Translations under genes and position numbers: made by a program
Part shown: positions 1-11,821 of the stretch, piece by piece
How the letters are laid out: every line of letters starts with the position of its first letter
Position numbering within the stretch: position 1 is the stretch's first letter
Assembly (NCBI GenBank): GCA_037349315.1
Contig: JBAIAC010000026.1
Location: 1,240,001 to 1,304,000, forward strand
From: Chelydra serpentina
Lineage: Eukaryota; Chordata; Testudines; Chelydridae
Direction of reading: 5' to 3'
DNA: 64,000 nt
Notes under the pieces: generated by a model
What the model was told of the DNA's origin: nothing
The model's database searches: none
What the model saw: only the letters and a program-made list of their open reading frames with translations

Positions 1-614
1 TTAAGCATCTCATTTTTGTCAGTCCTTTGAGTGGCTGGAAACAAGTTTTCCGTTTTTATTTTTATCTCTGTGGTTTGAGTAGCAGATTTTCTTTCTATTC
101 TAAGCCTTTAGTTTAGCACTTTTGGCACCAGGAACACCTATGAGCTCTTATGAAAAGTACATGTTGATCTCATTGTGTGGTTTTAGAGTGGACAGGAGGG
201 GAGAATCTCTGCCCTACTCCCATTTTTGTCACGATGTTGAATTAACGGCAGCTGAAACATCATAGGCTCTGCTAATGGAGAAGTGGCATGGAGTGATGCA
301 GCGGAAAGCAGACCTCTTGCTTTGTTCTGGTTCTCTTGCATTAATAGAAAAGGTATTTTTTCAGCGAAAAGATGGTAGAACCCAGGAGCCAGAGTAAGGA
401 AACTCAGCTGAAATATTTTCCTTTACAAAAACACCTTCAATCTTTGCTATGTTTAACGTTTGCTGGTGAGTTATTCCCATAATGCACATGAACACTACTT
501 TATTAGTTTAAAAGTAGGTCTTTGGTACAATAGCACAATTCTATTGGATTTGGTTAGCAAGAGGATAAACTGTAAACTATCCTAAATGACCAATGCTGCT
601 GTTCTGTTTCACAG
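1..614. other. GLG1 intron, 3' part (no feature seen)
   Basis: AT-rich intron sequence upstream of the first visible exon. It ends in a pyrimidine-rich acceptor (…tgctgttctgtttcacag). I see no exon, RNA gene or clear repeat here. Confidence 0.6.
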
Positions 615-686
615 ACTCAGGCTGGGGAAGGCCGGGTTTACAAGTGCCTTTTTAACCACAAGTTTGAAGAATCTATGAGTGAAAAG
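615..686 (+). CDS. GLG1: GLG1 visible exon 1
   Basis: Codes for …[20 protein letters not shown] in phase 0, with donor AAG|gtaggt. The acceptor is ambiguous. Two AGs six bases apart (cag|ACTCAG|GCT) would start the exon at 615 or at 621, both in frame. Confidence 0.88.
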
Positions 687-3600
687 GTAGGTATCTATTT
701 CAGGTGGGCAAATTCTTTACCCAGCAGTCATCGATCAACCATCCAGCTAACTGATCCTCTGTCTTGTTCATCCCTATCCCCAGTATTACTAAATTTACAG
801 TAACCCACTCTTAAGCTGGCCAGACAGATAAGGGTTCTTGAATAACTTTGAACAGATGCCTTTAAATTGGGACATTCATGCTTCCAGCATGGTATGGATT
901 GGTTACACTTGTTTAGCTAAGGGAATGCTACGTTTGATATATACATTACTAAGGATATACAACTGTAGTCCATCTACCAAGCCAGGGAAAGCAAAGGTCA
1001 GGAAATGCAAGGATCTGGACAGGTAAAGATATCTCTCCTGTTCTTTGGATAGCTATTCCTACTTTAAACATTGAATGGTGTTGGTGCTATTTATCCCTTA
1101 AATCCTAGATAAATGGTGTTGCTTTTATGTGTAGATTAAAACAGATTGTTTGCTGTATCTCTCGATATAGGCATTGCATATTAAACCTATCGCTTTGGCA
1201 CCAGGCTACTCATCAAGGGCTGTTTTTAGCAAATTTGTGGAAATAATGCATTGTCTGTGGTAACTGCAGTTTTCCTATTAAACTCTATAGAACAATTCTA
1301 AATTTCAACAAATTGACTTAATCTCACAGATGTGCCAGACTGGAGTCCAAAAGCGTTTCTGTCTGTACCTATATTTTCACCTTGTTCAATGGCACATGAA
1401 CATAAATCAAGCAATACAGGACACTCAATCCAGAATAGTGCAGTAAAGGAGGGGTGAATGTGAGTTGTGGAGGAAGCGAGGAGAAAGGATCTTTATCATC
1501 CATACTAGAGGTTCTTACTTATAGTTTTAGTGGCATACATGTTTGAAAGAGAGGAACCCCTTCGACTCCCAAAACAGCATCTTAATAATTGGGGCTAACG
1601 AGAATTTAAGTATCTGTTGTCTGAAGGGCTGGAGAGGGAGAGGTATCTGGGCAGACCTGTTTTGGGGCTTGCTGGAGTGAATGAGCCTGTAATGAGATAC
1701 CCGGAGGCAATGTACTCATTGCATTTTCTTCAGATGTTTTAACTATCTAACAGTTCAGTTAAAATGAGCCGAAATCAAAACTGTAGGAGTAGTGCCTGCT
1801 TTTAAGAATGGCTCCAGCTATGCTTCATTTCTCACCCGTATTTTAGACTCCAAGTGACTGCCATTTTCCCCTAAGTATATTTGGCCTTTTTAGAGACGGT
1901 GGCTTTTTGTGACATGATAGGCACTACTGCACGTAGGAGCTTATGAACTCAGCACGGTGAGAAACAGAGAAGCATTTTCATACCCTACCGGCATGTGCAT
2001 ATATCCAAAGCAGCAGTGAACTTTTACAAGCTTCAGAGCTGACAACCTGCACTCACAGCCCAAGGTGCTGGTTCTAAGAGTGTGTGTTTGAGTGGCAACA
2101 GACTGTGATGGCCTGGAGCTCACCCCTGTGTGCTCCCTTTTGGTCAGCTGTGGTACTGCAGTGGAGGCCCGCCTCACTTCCCCTTTGGCTTATAAACCAA
2201 TGCAGACTAATTCTTTTTAACCAAAAAGTACTGCTTTTCCAAAGGTCTCGTTTATTAACTAGAGCCATAAATATAAGCAGGAGACTCTTCTTCCTTGAGT
2301 CTGTCTGTCTGGAAACCTTCCAGGTTCCTCCTTTGGGTTACTCGTTTCATGGCTTCCTTAAGCAGGAATCCTCAGCTTTCCTCTCTAGAGCTGGGTTAAT
2401 CGTAGAATCATAGAATATCAGGGTTGGAAGGGACCTCAGGAGGTCATCTAGTCCAACCCCCTGCTCAAACAGGACCGATCCCCAAGTAAATCATCCCAGC
2501 CAGGGCTTTGTCAAGCCTGACCTTAAAAACTTCTAAGGAAGGAGATTCCACCACCTCCCTAGGTAACCCATTCCAGTGCTTCACCACCCTCCTAGTGAAA
2601 AAGTTTTTCCTAATATCCAACCTAAATCTCGGCCACTGCAACTTGACAGAACAAGAAGCAATGGTCTCGTCTGCTACCACTGAGAACAGTCTAGATCCAT
2701 CCTCTTTGGAACCCCCTTCCAGGTAGTTGAAAGCAGCTATCAAATCCCCCCTCATTCTTCTCTTCTGTAGACTAAATAATCCCAGTTCCCTCAGCCTCTC
2801 CTCATAAATCATGTACTCCAGCCCCCTAATCATTTTTGTTGTCCTCCACTAGACTCTTTCCAATTTTTCCACATCTTGTAGTGTGGGGCCCAAAACTGGA
2901 CACAGTACTCCAAATGAGGCCTCACCAGTGCCGAATAGAGGGGAATAATTACTTCCCTCAATCTGCTGGCAATGCTCCTATTTATACATCCCAAAATGCC
3001 ATTAGCCTTCTTGGCAACAAGGGCACACTGTTGACTCATATTCAGTTTCTCGTCCACCGTAACCCCTAGGTCCTTTTCTGCAGAACTGCTGCGTAGCCAT
3101 TCGCTCCCTAGTCTGTAGCAGTGCATGGGATTCTTCCATCCTAAGTGCAGGACTCTGCACTTGTCCTTGTTGAACCTCATCATATTTCTTTTGGCCCAAT
3201 CCTCTAATTTGTCTAGGTCCCTCTGTATTCTGTCCCTACCCTCCAGCGTATCAACCACTCCTCCCAGTTTAGTGTCATCTGCAAACTTGATGAGGGTTCT
3301 GTTAGATTTCCTGGTCCTTCCTAAGCAGGAGCCCTTAGTTCTCTTCTCTGGAGCTGAGGTGTGTTTTCACCAGCTCTGAGGCCTTTGCCAGTCTCTGCCT
3401 CAGCTGGCGGCTGTCCTTAATCAGGCTTCAGCCTTTCCCTGATGGTATCTCTGGGTGTCTGTCTGCTGTGGGGGAGGAGGCAGCTTGTCCCCAGTTGTCT
3501 GGAGGAGAGTGGAGTCTTGCCCCGCCCTCTCTGCAAGGCTCCTGGCCCCAGGCCTTTGAGAGGAAATCCTGTCACTAGCTCTACACACCATTCATTCCTG

Positions 3601-6600
3601 GGACTACTTCCTTTCTCTCCACATCCCCCTTACGTCCTTATGTTGGCCCTTTCAACCCCTTAAAGGGCCAGGCTATGTTAGAGTCGGCTGACCATTAGGC
3701 CCCATGATGGTATATATTTGTATTGGTTGACATCTCAACTGTTGTAACACTTATCTTCCTCAGTGTCGGGATGCACTGACAACCCGTCAAAAGCTGATTG
3801 CTCAGGACTATAAAGTCAGTTATTCATTGGCAAAATCCTGTAAAAGTGACCTGAAGAAGTACCGCTGTAACGTGGAGAACCTTCCCCGGTCCCGGGAAGC
3901 CAGGCTTTCCTACCTGCTGATGTGTCTAGAGTCTGCAGTGCACAGAGGTGAGAGGGGTTAGAATTGAGTAACGTGATTTGCTCGCTTATTTGGAAACTTA
4001 ACTACAATAGATTCCACTTAATAGCAATCCCAGTATTAACAACTTTTGCTTAATAGCAACATTTTGCCAGGGGCTGATCCATCCTATTGACTGTAATGTT
4101 AATGGGATTCAGATGGTGGCAACAGGCATGTTGCTTAGAACTTTTTTTTGGAAGAAAGGCCCTGGCCACAGGCAGGTTTGCAGGGCTGCAGCCAGGGAAA
4201 GCCTGACTCAGTGCTTCCTTCCCTGGCTATAGACCTATAAACCTGCCTTCCACTTATTGGCCATTTCCAGATGACTGCAACTTCTTTTGCTGGACACCAA
4301 GAGCATGCTGGAGCAATTAGGGACCAAGTGCCATGGCAGTCTTTCTCAAAGTCTCATTACGCATTTATGGCCTTGAATGAGAAATTACGTTTGGATTGTG
4401 TAAAAATGTCCTACTTACCTCCTACTGTAGCGTTTTCTTTATAGGACAGGGGTGGACTGGTTGCTTCCCTGAATTCCTCAACCCTGCAGCAATTGCTGTG
4501 GTGTGTTTAATTTCCTCTTTGCTGATGGAGCATGTTATGCAATACCTAGCCCAGAGGTGCCCATGTTCTAGCCCAGAAGGAACATCGCTTCACACATCCA
4601 GCCGTATCATTTTAAGCATGACTTGGGAATTGGCAAACGTTGGAGTTGAGAGATTTCCAGTTTCAGATTTTGGAGTTAAACGGCATAAGGGAATTTTAGG
4701 AAGGTTTCTAATTAGCATATCTTAAACTCTTTATTTCTGTGTAACTATTGTCCACTTGCTAGAAATCCAGCATGTCATTTCTGTAATGTGCCTGAACTTC
4801 ATGGCCATCTGAGTACGAGACTCTGCTGTCTCCCATTAAACCTGTCTCCCCCTAAATGGCACTGTTAACCCATCATTTGGCCAGAATAATATTTTCCAAT
4901 TACGTAAATGTCCCTTAATTTACTGCAAGTGGCTTCCATCTCTGCAGTGAAACTGATGCTTGAATGTGCTAAGAATAGATTATAACCTTGTAGTTCAAGG
5001 CTAGAAATCCATTGAGGGCTTCCACTTATGGTACAGAAGCTGCTTTTGAACCATACATGCTCAAACGGAAATGTCCCTGTACATTTTTTTTCTGAATATA
5101 ATAGAATATTATATTTAAAGAACTTCCTATTCCTAGTAGTCATATTACTATTAATTTAAAGTATTAACAGTGACTGTCAGTAGTAACTGTTGGTTCACTG
5201 GTTTATTGGGTGGTGTTCAGTAACTATCTATATTGCCTCAGTACTACGCAGAATGATATATTGTCTCTACTTCTTCAGTGTGTGAAATGTTCAATTACAA
5301 TATCCTTCCTCGGTCTACAGAAAGACCCCACTAAGCATTAACACTAAATCACATCTACCTTCACTTGGCCTAGGTCGGCAGGTGAGCAGTGAGTGCCAGG
5401 GTGAAATGTTGGATTACCGGCGCATGCTAATGGAAGACTTCTCGCTGAGCCCGGAAATCATTCTGAGCTGCCGAGGGGAGATTGAACACCACTGCTCAGG
5501 GCTGCATCGGAAAGGGCGTACCTTGCATTGCCTAATGAAAGTTGTACGTGGGGAGAAAGGAAACGTTGGACTAAACTGCCAGCAGGCGGTAAGGAGAGGC
5601 ATATGTCACTTCAATTCCATGTTGTGTGCTCTGTAGAAGAACTGTTTAATTTATTACGTTGCTGTGAGGATTCTAATGGATGCAGTCTAGCTATACAGGG
5701 AACTAATAAAAGCTGTACATCCTGGTAGCATGAAACTTGACTTAGTATCCGGCAGCAGTTGAATAATTTTGCTTTAAAGATCCAGTTGCAGTGTTGCTCT
5801 TCTTTAACTCTGCTTTAAAAATTCCAACTGCATACTTGATCTCCAGATACTGTAGTTCTTTGAAATAACCATCTGACTCTTTCCTACACACACGATGTAG
5901 GGAAACTTCCATTTATACAAGGATTTGTTTGCCAGAAATACAAAAACTCAATTGTACTTTTGTATTTTACTTTTCACTATGCTTGAACACTGAAAATAGA
6001 CTAGTCATTTTCACTTCAAGTTCGGATATGCTACAGTGCTGCAAAGTTTGGGTTGCAAGCATTTCAGGGAATGTTAACTTTTCTCCAAAAGATGAGAAAA
6101 AATAGCAATTTTTCTTTTGTCTTTAAGTTTTATAAAAACTTTTTTCTAAACATAAGTTTGGTCCAGATTTGACATGACAGTAACCCTATAAATTGAACTC
6201 ACTAATTCATTGTCTGTCTGTTTTCAAACTTATTAGTTCCACTTAATTTTAAGTTTGTTACTAATTTCTGTTTTAATGACTATACAGCTTGTTTGTGTGG
6301 ATTGATCCTGGAAGAGTGGCACTGTGGAGGGAAATGATAGTTGATGAAAAATGGTGTAGGGATTTCACTTCTAGTGTGATGTGGCAGTCTGGGTGAGCAG
6401 CTAAACCAGGGGTCGGCAACCTTTCAGAAGTGGTGTGCCGAGTCTTCATTTATTCACTCTAATTTAAGGTTTCGTGTGCCAGTAGCATATTTTAACGTTT
6501 TTAGAAGGTCTCTTTCTATAGGTCTTTAATATATAACTAAACTATTGTTGTACGTAAAGTAAATAAGGTTTTTAAAATGTTTTAAGAAGCTTCACTTAAA

Positions 6601-9600
6601 ATTAAATTAAAATGGAAAGCCCCCCCCAGACCCGTGGCCAGGACCCAGGTAGTGTGAGGGCCACTGAAAATCAGCTCGCGTGCCGCCTTTGGCACCCGTA
6701 CCATAGGTTGCCTACCCCAAGCTAAACTGTTAACTGCAATGTGTGGAACTCAGTATAGCCCAACTTCATTATACACTCATTGCCACAGGGGCTGACTTCC
6801 GGCCCCGCCCGTGGGTGCTGTCACCCGGCGTCGGGGGCGGGGCCCCGCCCCTGACGCCGGGCGACGTTGCGGGGCCCCGACGCCGACGCAACGTTGCCCA
6901 GCGTCGGGGGCGGGTCCCGCAACATCTCCCGGTGCCCGGTAAGTTTGCCGCGGGTCCGGGGCGGGCGGGGAGTTGCTGGTGGGTGCAGAGCACCCACCAG
7001 TTTTTCTCCGTGGGTGCTCCAGCACCGGAGCAGCCACGGAGTCGGCGCCCCTGCTCATTGCAAACAAAGCGGCTTGTGGCCAAAACATTTTCTTCTTTTT
7101 TTATTAATAATCAAATCTAGACGAGTGTGAGCACTTGATTACATTTTATATATTAAGTTATATGAAGCTTTTTTGTGAGTTTATTTTGGACTCTTGAAGT
7201 TACCAGATGCATCAGTGGAGTGATTGCGTACTTTGAAATTGGACTTTTCTCCTCACAATTTAGTTACTCTGGAAAGTGTCAGAGGATGGGTTTCACTTGG
7301 GGAATAAGTCACAGGTTTTTGTAGCAGTTAAGTCTCTCATGACTTAGTGTGGAGGGAATCTATGAAAATGTAAACGTTTGGGAAAGAATGTGGAAATAAT
7401 CTATGCTTTTCACTAGACTGTTTATGGGAACTTTCAGATCTTCTCTCTGATTCAACCATTGTTTTTTGTGTTGCAAGCTGGCTTAGTAGCAGTGGCTGCC
7501 TATAAATCAAGTGACCTGTGGCCTATGCTCTGGAGAAAATAAGCAGCAGGAGCAAACAAAATATTAATTACATGAAATATTAATTTCCCCCTTTTTTTGG
7601 TGGGTGAGGGTAGAGGGATGGGGAGAATAGACATTTGATGCACAAATAACTTTCTAAATGGAATGTTATCAAGTAGTGATGGGTACTTAAGTATCATGTG
7701 TGACACATGTAACACTTAAGTTCCCACATAGCTACATATAAACTTAAGTATCTGGATTCCTTTATTGCTGCATTATATTTCATCTGTGCAGGATGATATT
7801 TTGATGATTAGTGACTGCCTCAGCTATCATTATTTCTGGTCCATTCTAGTATCACACCACAATGAGCTTGCTACTTCTGCTCTTCTGTGGATGTTAGTTA
7901 AAGCACGTCTCTAAAAAGAGAACATTGCCTTGATCCCTGTTTCTAGGTCATATGCTTTGAATTTAAGAAAAATAGGAAGTCATCTAGGGCTTGTCTACAC
8001 TACCGCTTAAGTAGATGCAAGTTATATTGCTCAGGGATCTGACGTAAGTTGCATCGACTTAAAGCGGCATCCATGCTGGGTTATGACAGCTCTTCTGCGA
8101 CACAGCTTCTGCCGCTCATTGAGGTGGCGTAATTATGCTGACTAGGGGGTGCTCTCCTGTTGGCATAGCACATCTTCACCAGACATGCTACAGAGGTGCA
8201 GCTGCATTGGTGCAGCAGTGCTGATGTAGTGGGATAGTGTAGACTAGCCCCTAGTTCTCAAAGGCGTGGCCCTTTGAGGCACCAGTAGATTTCTCATAAA
8301 GATCAGTGATTCATGTTTCAGTGCCTTCTAGAGCCTTGCCTTTTAGTTCCTTACTGACAGCAGAGCCCTATCCCTATTAGGGCAGAATCGTATGCTGAGC
8401 TGTTGACACCTGTGAGGCTGGGTTTTTCGTCCCCTCCGTTTGGATGTCAAGATGTTTGAGTTTACTCTTTGGGATGCATTGATGGCCTCCGCACTTTCTT
8501 CAGGGATATTGTTCTCTGCAGCTCCATTAACTTCAGTGCTGCACTGATAGCTCTAGGTGCTTTATGCAGTGCCAGGTTGGCCTTTTGTTGATGTGTTGTC
8601 TCGGGTGCATGTCCTGAGTTGCAGAGAACACTAGGATCTCTTAACAGTTGGTGATCCTTAGGGACATTGAGAGTAGAGGCTTTACAAACTTGCTGGAGCT
8701 GAAAGCCATTAGGCTCAAACATTTTTTCCCACAGACCAGAGGGCAACTGGCACAGATTTTCAGACAATATGGTCACAATGTATTACCTATGTGGACGAGT
8801 TAGTCACCCCTGCTGCATTAGGAAGCAGTCTGTTCTGCACTTTGCAGGGACTAAACTCTTCAGTCAATGACTTGATTAGAAAAAATCTGGATCATCTTCC
8901 ATTCGATCAAACATGCATATGCTTCAGTGCAGGTAGACCCACCATGCATATCAAACCTCCTTCGTTCACACTGGGGAAAAGGGCTCCAGTGGCTATCTCT
9001 GTTTGTTCTCATCCCCAGAATACTGAGGAAGAATCAACAGAATAGTCAGGGTAACCGTAGTCACTTTGGTCTGGTCCCAGCAGAGCTTGCCCTTCCAAAG
9101 TTCATCTGCCTACTTACCTCAGAGTCGAGATTTATTGTCCCAGCAGAACAGCTGGGTGTTTACTTACTAGTTTCTTCATTTGACAGCATTGCTAACAAGT
9201 TTCTATGGAAGCATGAAGGGGGTGTACCAGGCCCTGAGGCCCCCTGCTGGAGACCTCATGGCCTTACCACACCACACCCCAGGAAAGAGCAGAAGAGGTG
9301 AGTCCTCCGGGTTGCCTAGAGCAGCTCTGGGGAAGCAGCAAATCAGAAGAGGCCGCAGGGAGTAGCCAATCAGAGTGCATCAGGCTCATATAAAAGGAGC
9401 TGCTGGAGTGAGCAGATTCAGTTGCTGGCTGGAGCCAGGGGAGCAAGGAAGATGTTCCTGGCTGGCTGCAGGAACTCAGACTTCAGCCCTGAGATAAGGG
9501 TGAAAGTAGTGGGACCATGGGGAAGTGGCCCAGGGAAACGCAGCAATTAAAGGGACACAGCAGTTGGCGGCTGCTGCTTATAGGGTCGCTGGGTTGGGAC

Positions 9601-11777
9601 CCAGATTAGGGGGAAGGCCTGGGTCCCTCCCCAACCAGCCACTAGGGAAGTGGCTTAAGCCCTGAGAAGGGAAGTAGCCAGGAAGGAGCTGAAGACCCTG
9701 AGAAAGAGGTCAGCATTTGTGGGACTCTCGATACCACCCCAGAAGGGGATTGAACTATAACAAGTGACTCATCTGGAGAGCTGGGGCAATAGGCGAAGGC
9801 TCCAGGGAGGAAGCCCTGGGGGCACTGCTCCAAACCAGAGCAGGGACAGTTTGAGAGAGAGCCCAGAAGGGGCTGAGAGACTGTTTGAATCAGGGTGCTG
9901 CAGTAGGCCCTGCTGGACTGGTTGAGGACTGAGCCCAGAGAGAGGGCTACAGACAGAGTCTTTACTGAGGGCACTGTGGCAGGCCCTGTTGAACTACCCT
10001 GGAAGAGGTCTGTTTTGTTTGTGCACATACAGACTTTGTGTGACTTGGCCAGAGGGTCGGGGGCCGCTCTGCGCAGCTCCCAGAAGCAGCGGCATATCCC
10101 GCCTCCAGCTCCTACGAGTAGGGGCAGCCAGGGGACTCCACTCTGCACGCTGCCCCCACCCCAAGCATCGCCCCCACAATGCCCATTGGCCAGGAATCGC
10201 GACCAATGGGAGCTGCAGGCGCGGTGCCTGTGGACGGGGCAGCGTGCAGTTGAGCCGCCTGGCTAAGCCTCTGCATAGGAGCCAGAGGGAGGACATGCTG
10301 CTGCCTCCGGGAGTCACTTGGGGTAAGTGCCACCAGGAGCCTGTACCCCTGAGCTGCCCCCCCCCCCCCGCCCCAGCCCTGATCCCCCTCCTGCCCTCTG
10401 AACCCCTCGGGCCCAGCCCGGAGCACCCTCCTACCCCCAAACCCCTCATTCCCAGCCCCACCCCAGAGCCCTCACCCCAACCCATCATTAGGGCCCTACC
10501 AATTTCATGGCAGTGAAAAACATGTCACGGACCATGAAAGAAACCTTTCCCCATGAAATCTGATCTCCCTGAAATCAGCCAGGCTGGGGAGGACAGGACT
10601 TGAAATTGACCAAAGTGAACCATGAATTTGGTAGGGCCCTATCCATCACCCAGCAATTAGTGGGTGACCAGATGTCCCAATTTTATAGGGACAGTCCTGA
10701 TTTTGGGGGCTTTTTCTTATATAGGCACCTATTACCCCCCCATCTCCTGTCCCGATTTTTTCACACTTGCTGTCTGGTCATCCTAGTGACCTATTGTAAA
10801 TGCTAAAAACCAAATCTTTACTCTAAAAGCCCTTAGAGTGAGTTGGGAAATTACTGCTTTATAAACAGAGCTTTGAGTCAAATATTTATACAGTGTATGC
10901 GTGTACCCCACCATCACCACCCACATGGTTCATTGTTTCCAAACAGTAAGCAGAACAGCACTGGAGAAATCCCAATTCATGGAACCATGGAGTAAGATAT
11001 TTTGCTATTTATTGTGGTTCACTTGAGAATCTGAACAGAGGCTTCAGTTGTTAGAAACTGTTGATTTTGAGAAGCATTCTGCACTGTCAGTTGCTAACAT
11101 GAGCAGCTATCAAATAGGTGCGGTGTCTATTACAAGGCAGTTAGCATTGTGGAATTGCCAGTTAGAATATAGGAGCACTCTGACATTGATCTGCCATTCT
11201 GGCTAAGCTATTTTTCTGTCTCCAATTCCTCTCTTTCAGCTTCAAACTCTGATTCAAGAGACTGACCCTGGTGCAGATTACCGCATTGACAGAGCTTTGA
11301 ATGAAGCTTGTGAATCAGTAATACAGACGGCTTGCAAACACATACGATCTGGAGATCCAATGTAAGTGGCTTTTTCATAGTCACCCTGTACTTTACATGT
11401 GCCCAGTAGCAACAGTAGAGTTCACTTGAGTAACCAAAATAGATATTAACCAGTCTAAAAATGAAGACTCCCAAGCAATCAAGAGCATGTACCAGCAATT
11501 TATATAGCAGCTGGAAGTGGGATCCAATCTGCAAGCAGCTCTTGCTGATTTTTTTTGTTATAGAACTGTCATGGCATTAACAAGGGTTGTCTAGCTTTAT
11601 TAGTTGTAGGTTGAACTTGTATCATTTGGTGTGCTGTCTTCTGTTACACACAACTTCATAGTGTCACTTTTCCAATGAGAAATGCAGTAAAAAAGGATCA
11701 AGGTTTTTTTGAAAGATGAGAGAAGGAAATCCATATTGCAGAGACAACTGTCCTATTTATACCCTCATCTGAGCCAA

Positions 11778-11821
<44 letters not shown>

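Larger units (their letters stand above)
5589..11239. other. GLG1 intron rich in DNA transposons and an LTR
   Basis: A 5.65 kb intron. It holds two hAT-type elements (6407-6719, 6785-7053), one short palindromic element (7990-8250), an LTR-like block (about 9223-10045), a GC-rich dispersed repeat (about 10046-10480) and two short hAT-type elements (10489-10641, 10659-10785). No exon was seen. Confidence 0.7.

Noticed and set aside
5382..5636. Open frame taken as a separate small gene
   Set aside because: It is GLG1 visible exon 3 read through its donor at 5589.
6743..7130. CpG-island promoter or GC-rich gene
   Set aside because: 8-bp duplication and inverted ends show a transposon; frames on both strands are compositional.
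9642..10516. Long open frames on both strands (up to 175 codons)
   Set aside because: Lie in an LTR-like block and a C-rich repeat, with low-complexity Pro/Gly content and no domain.
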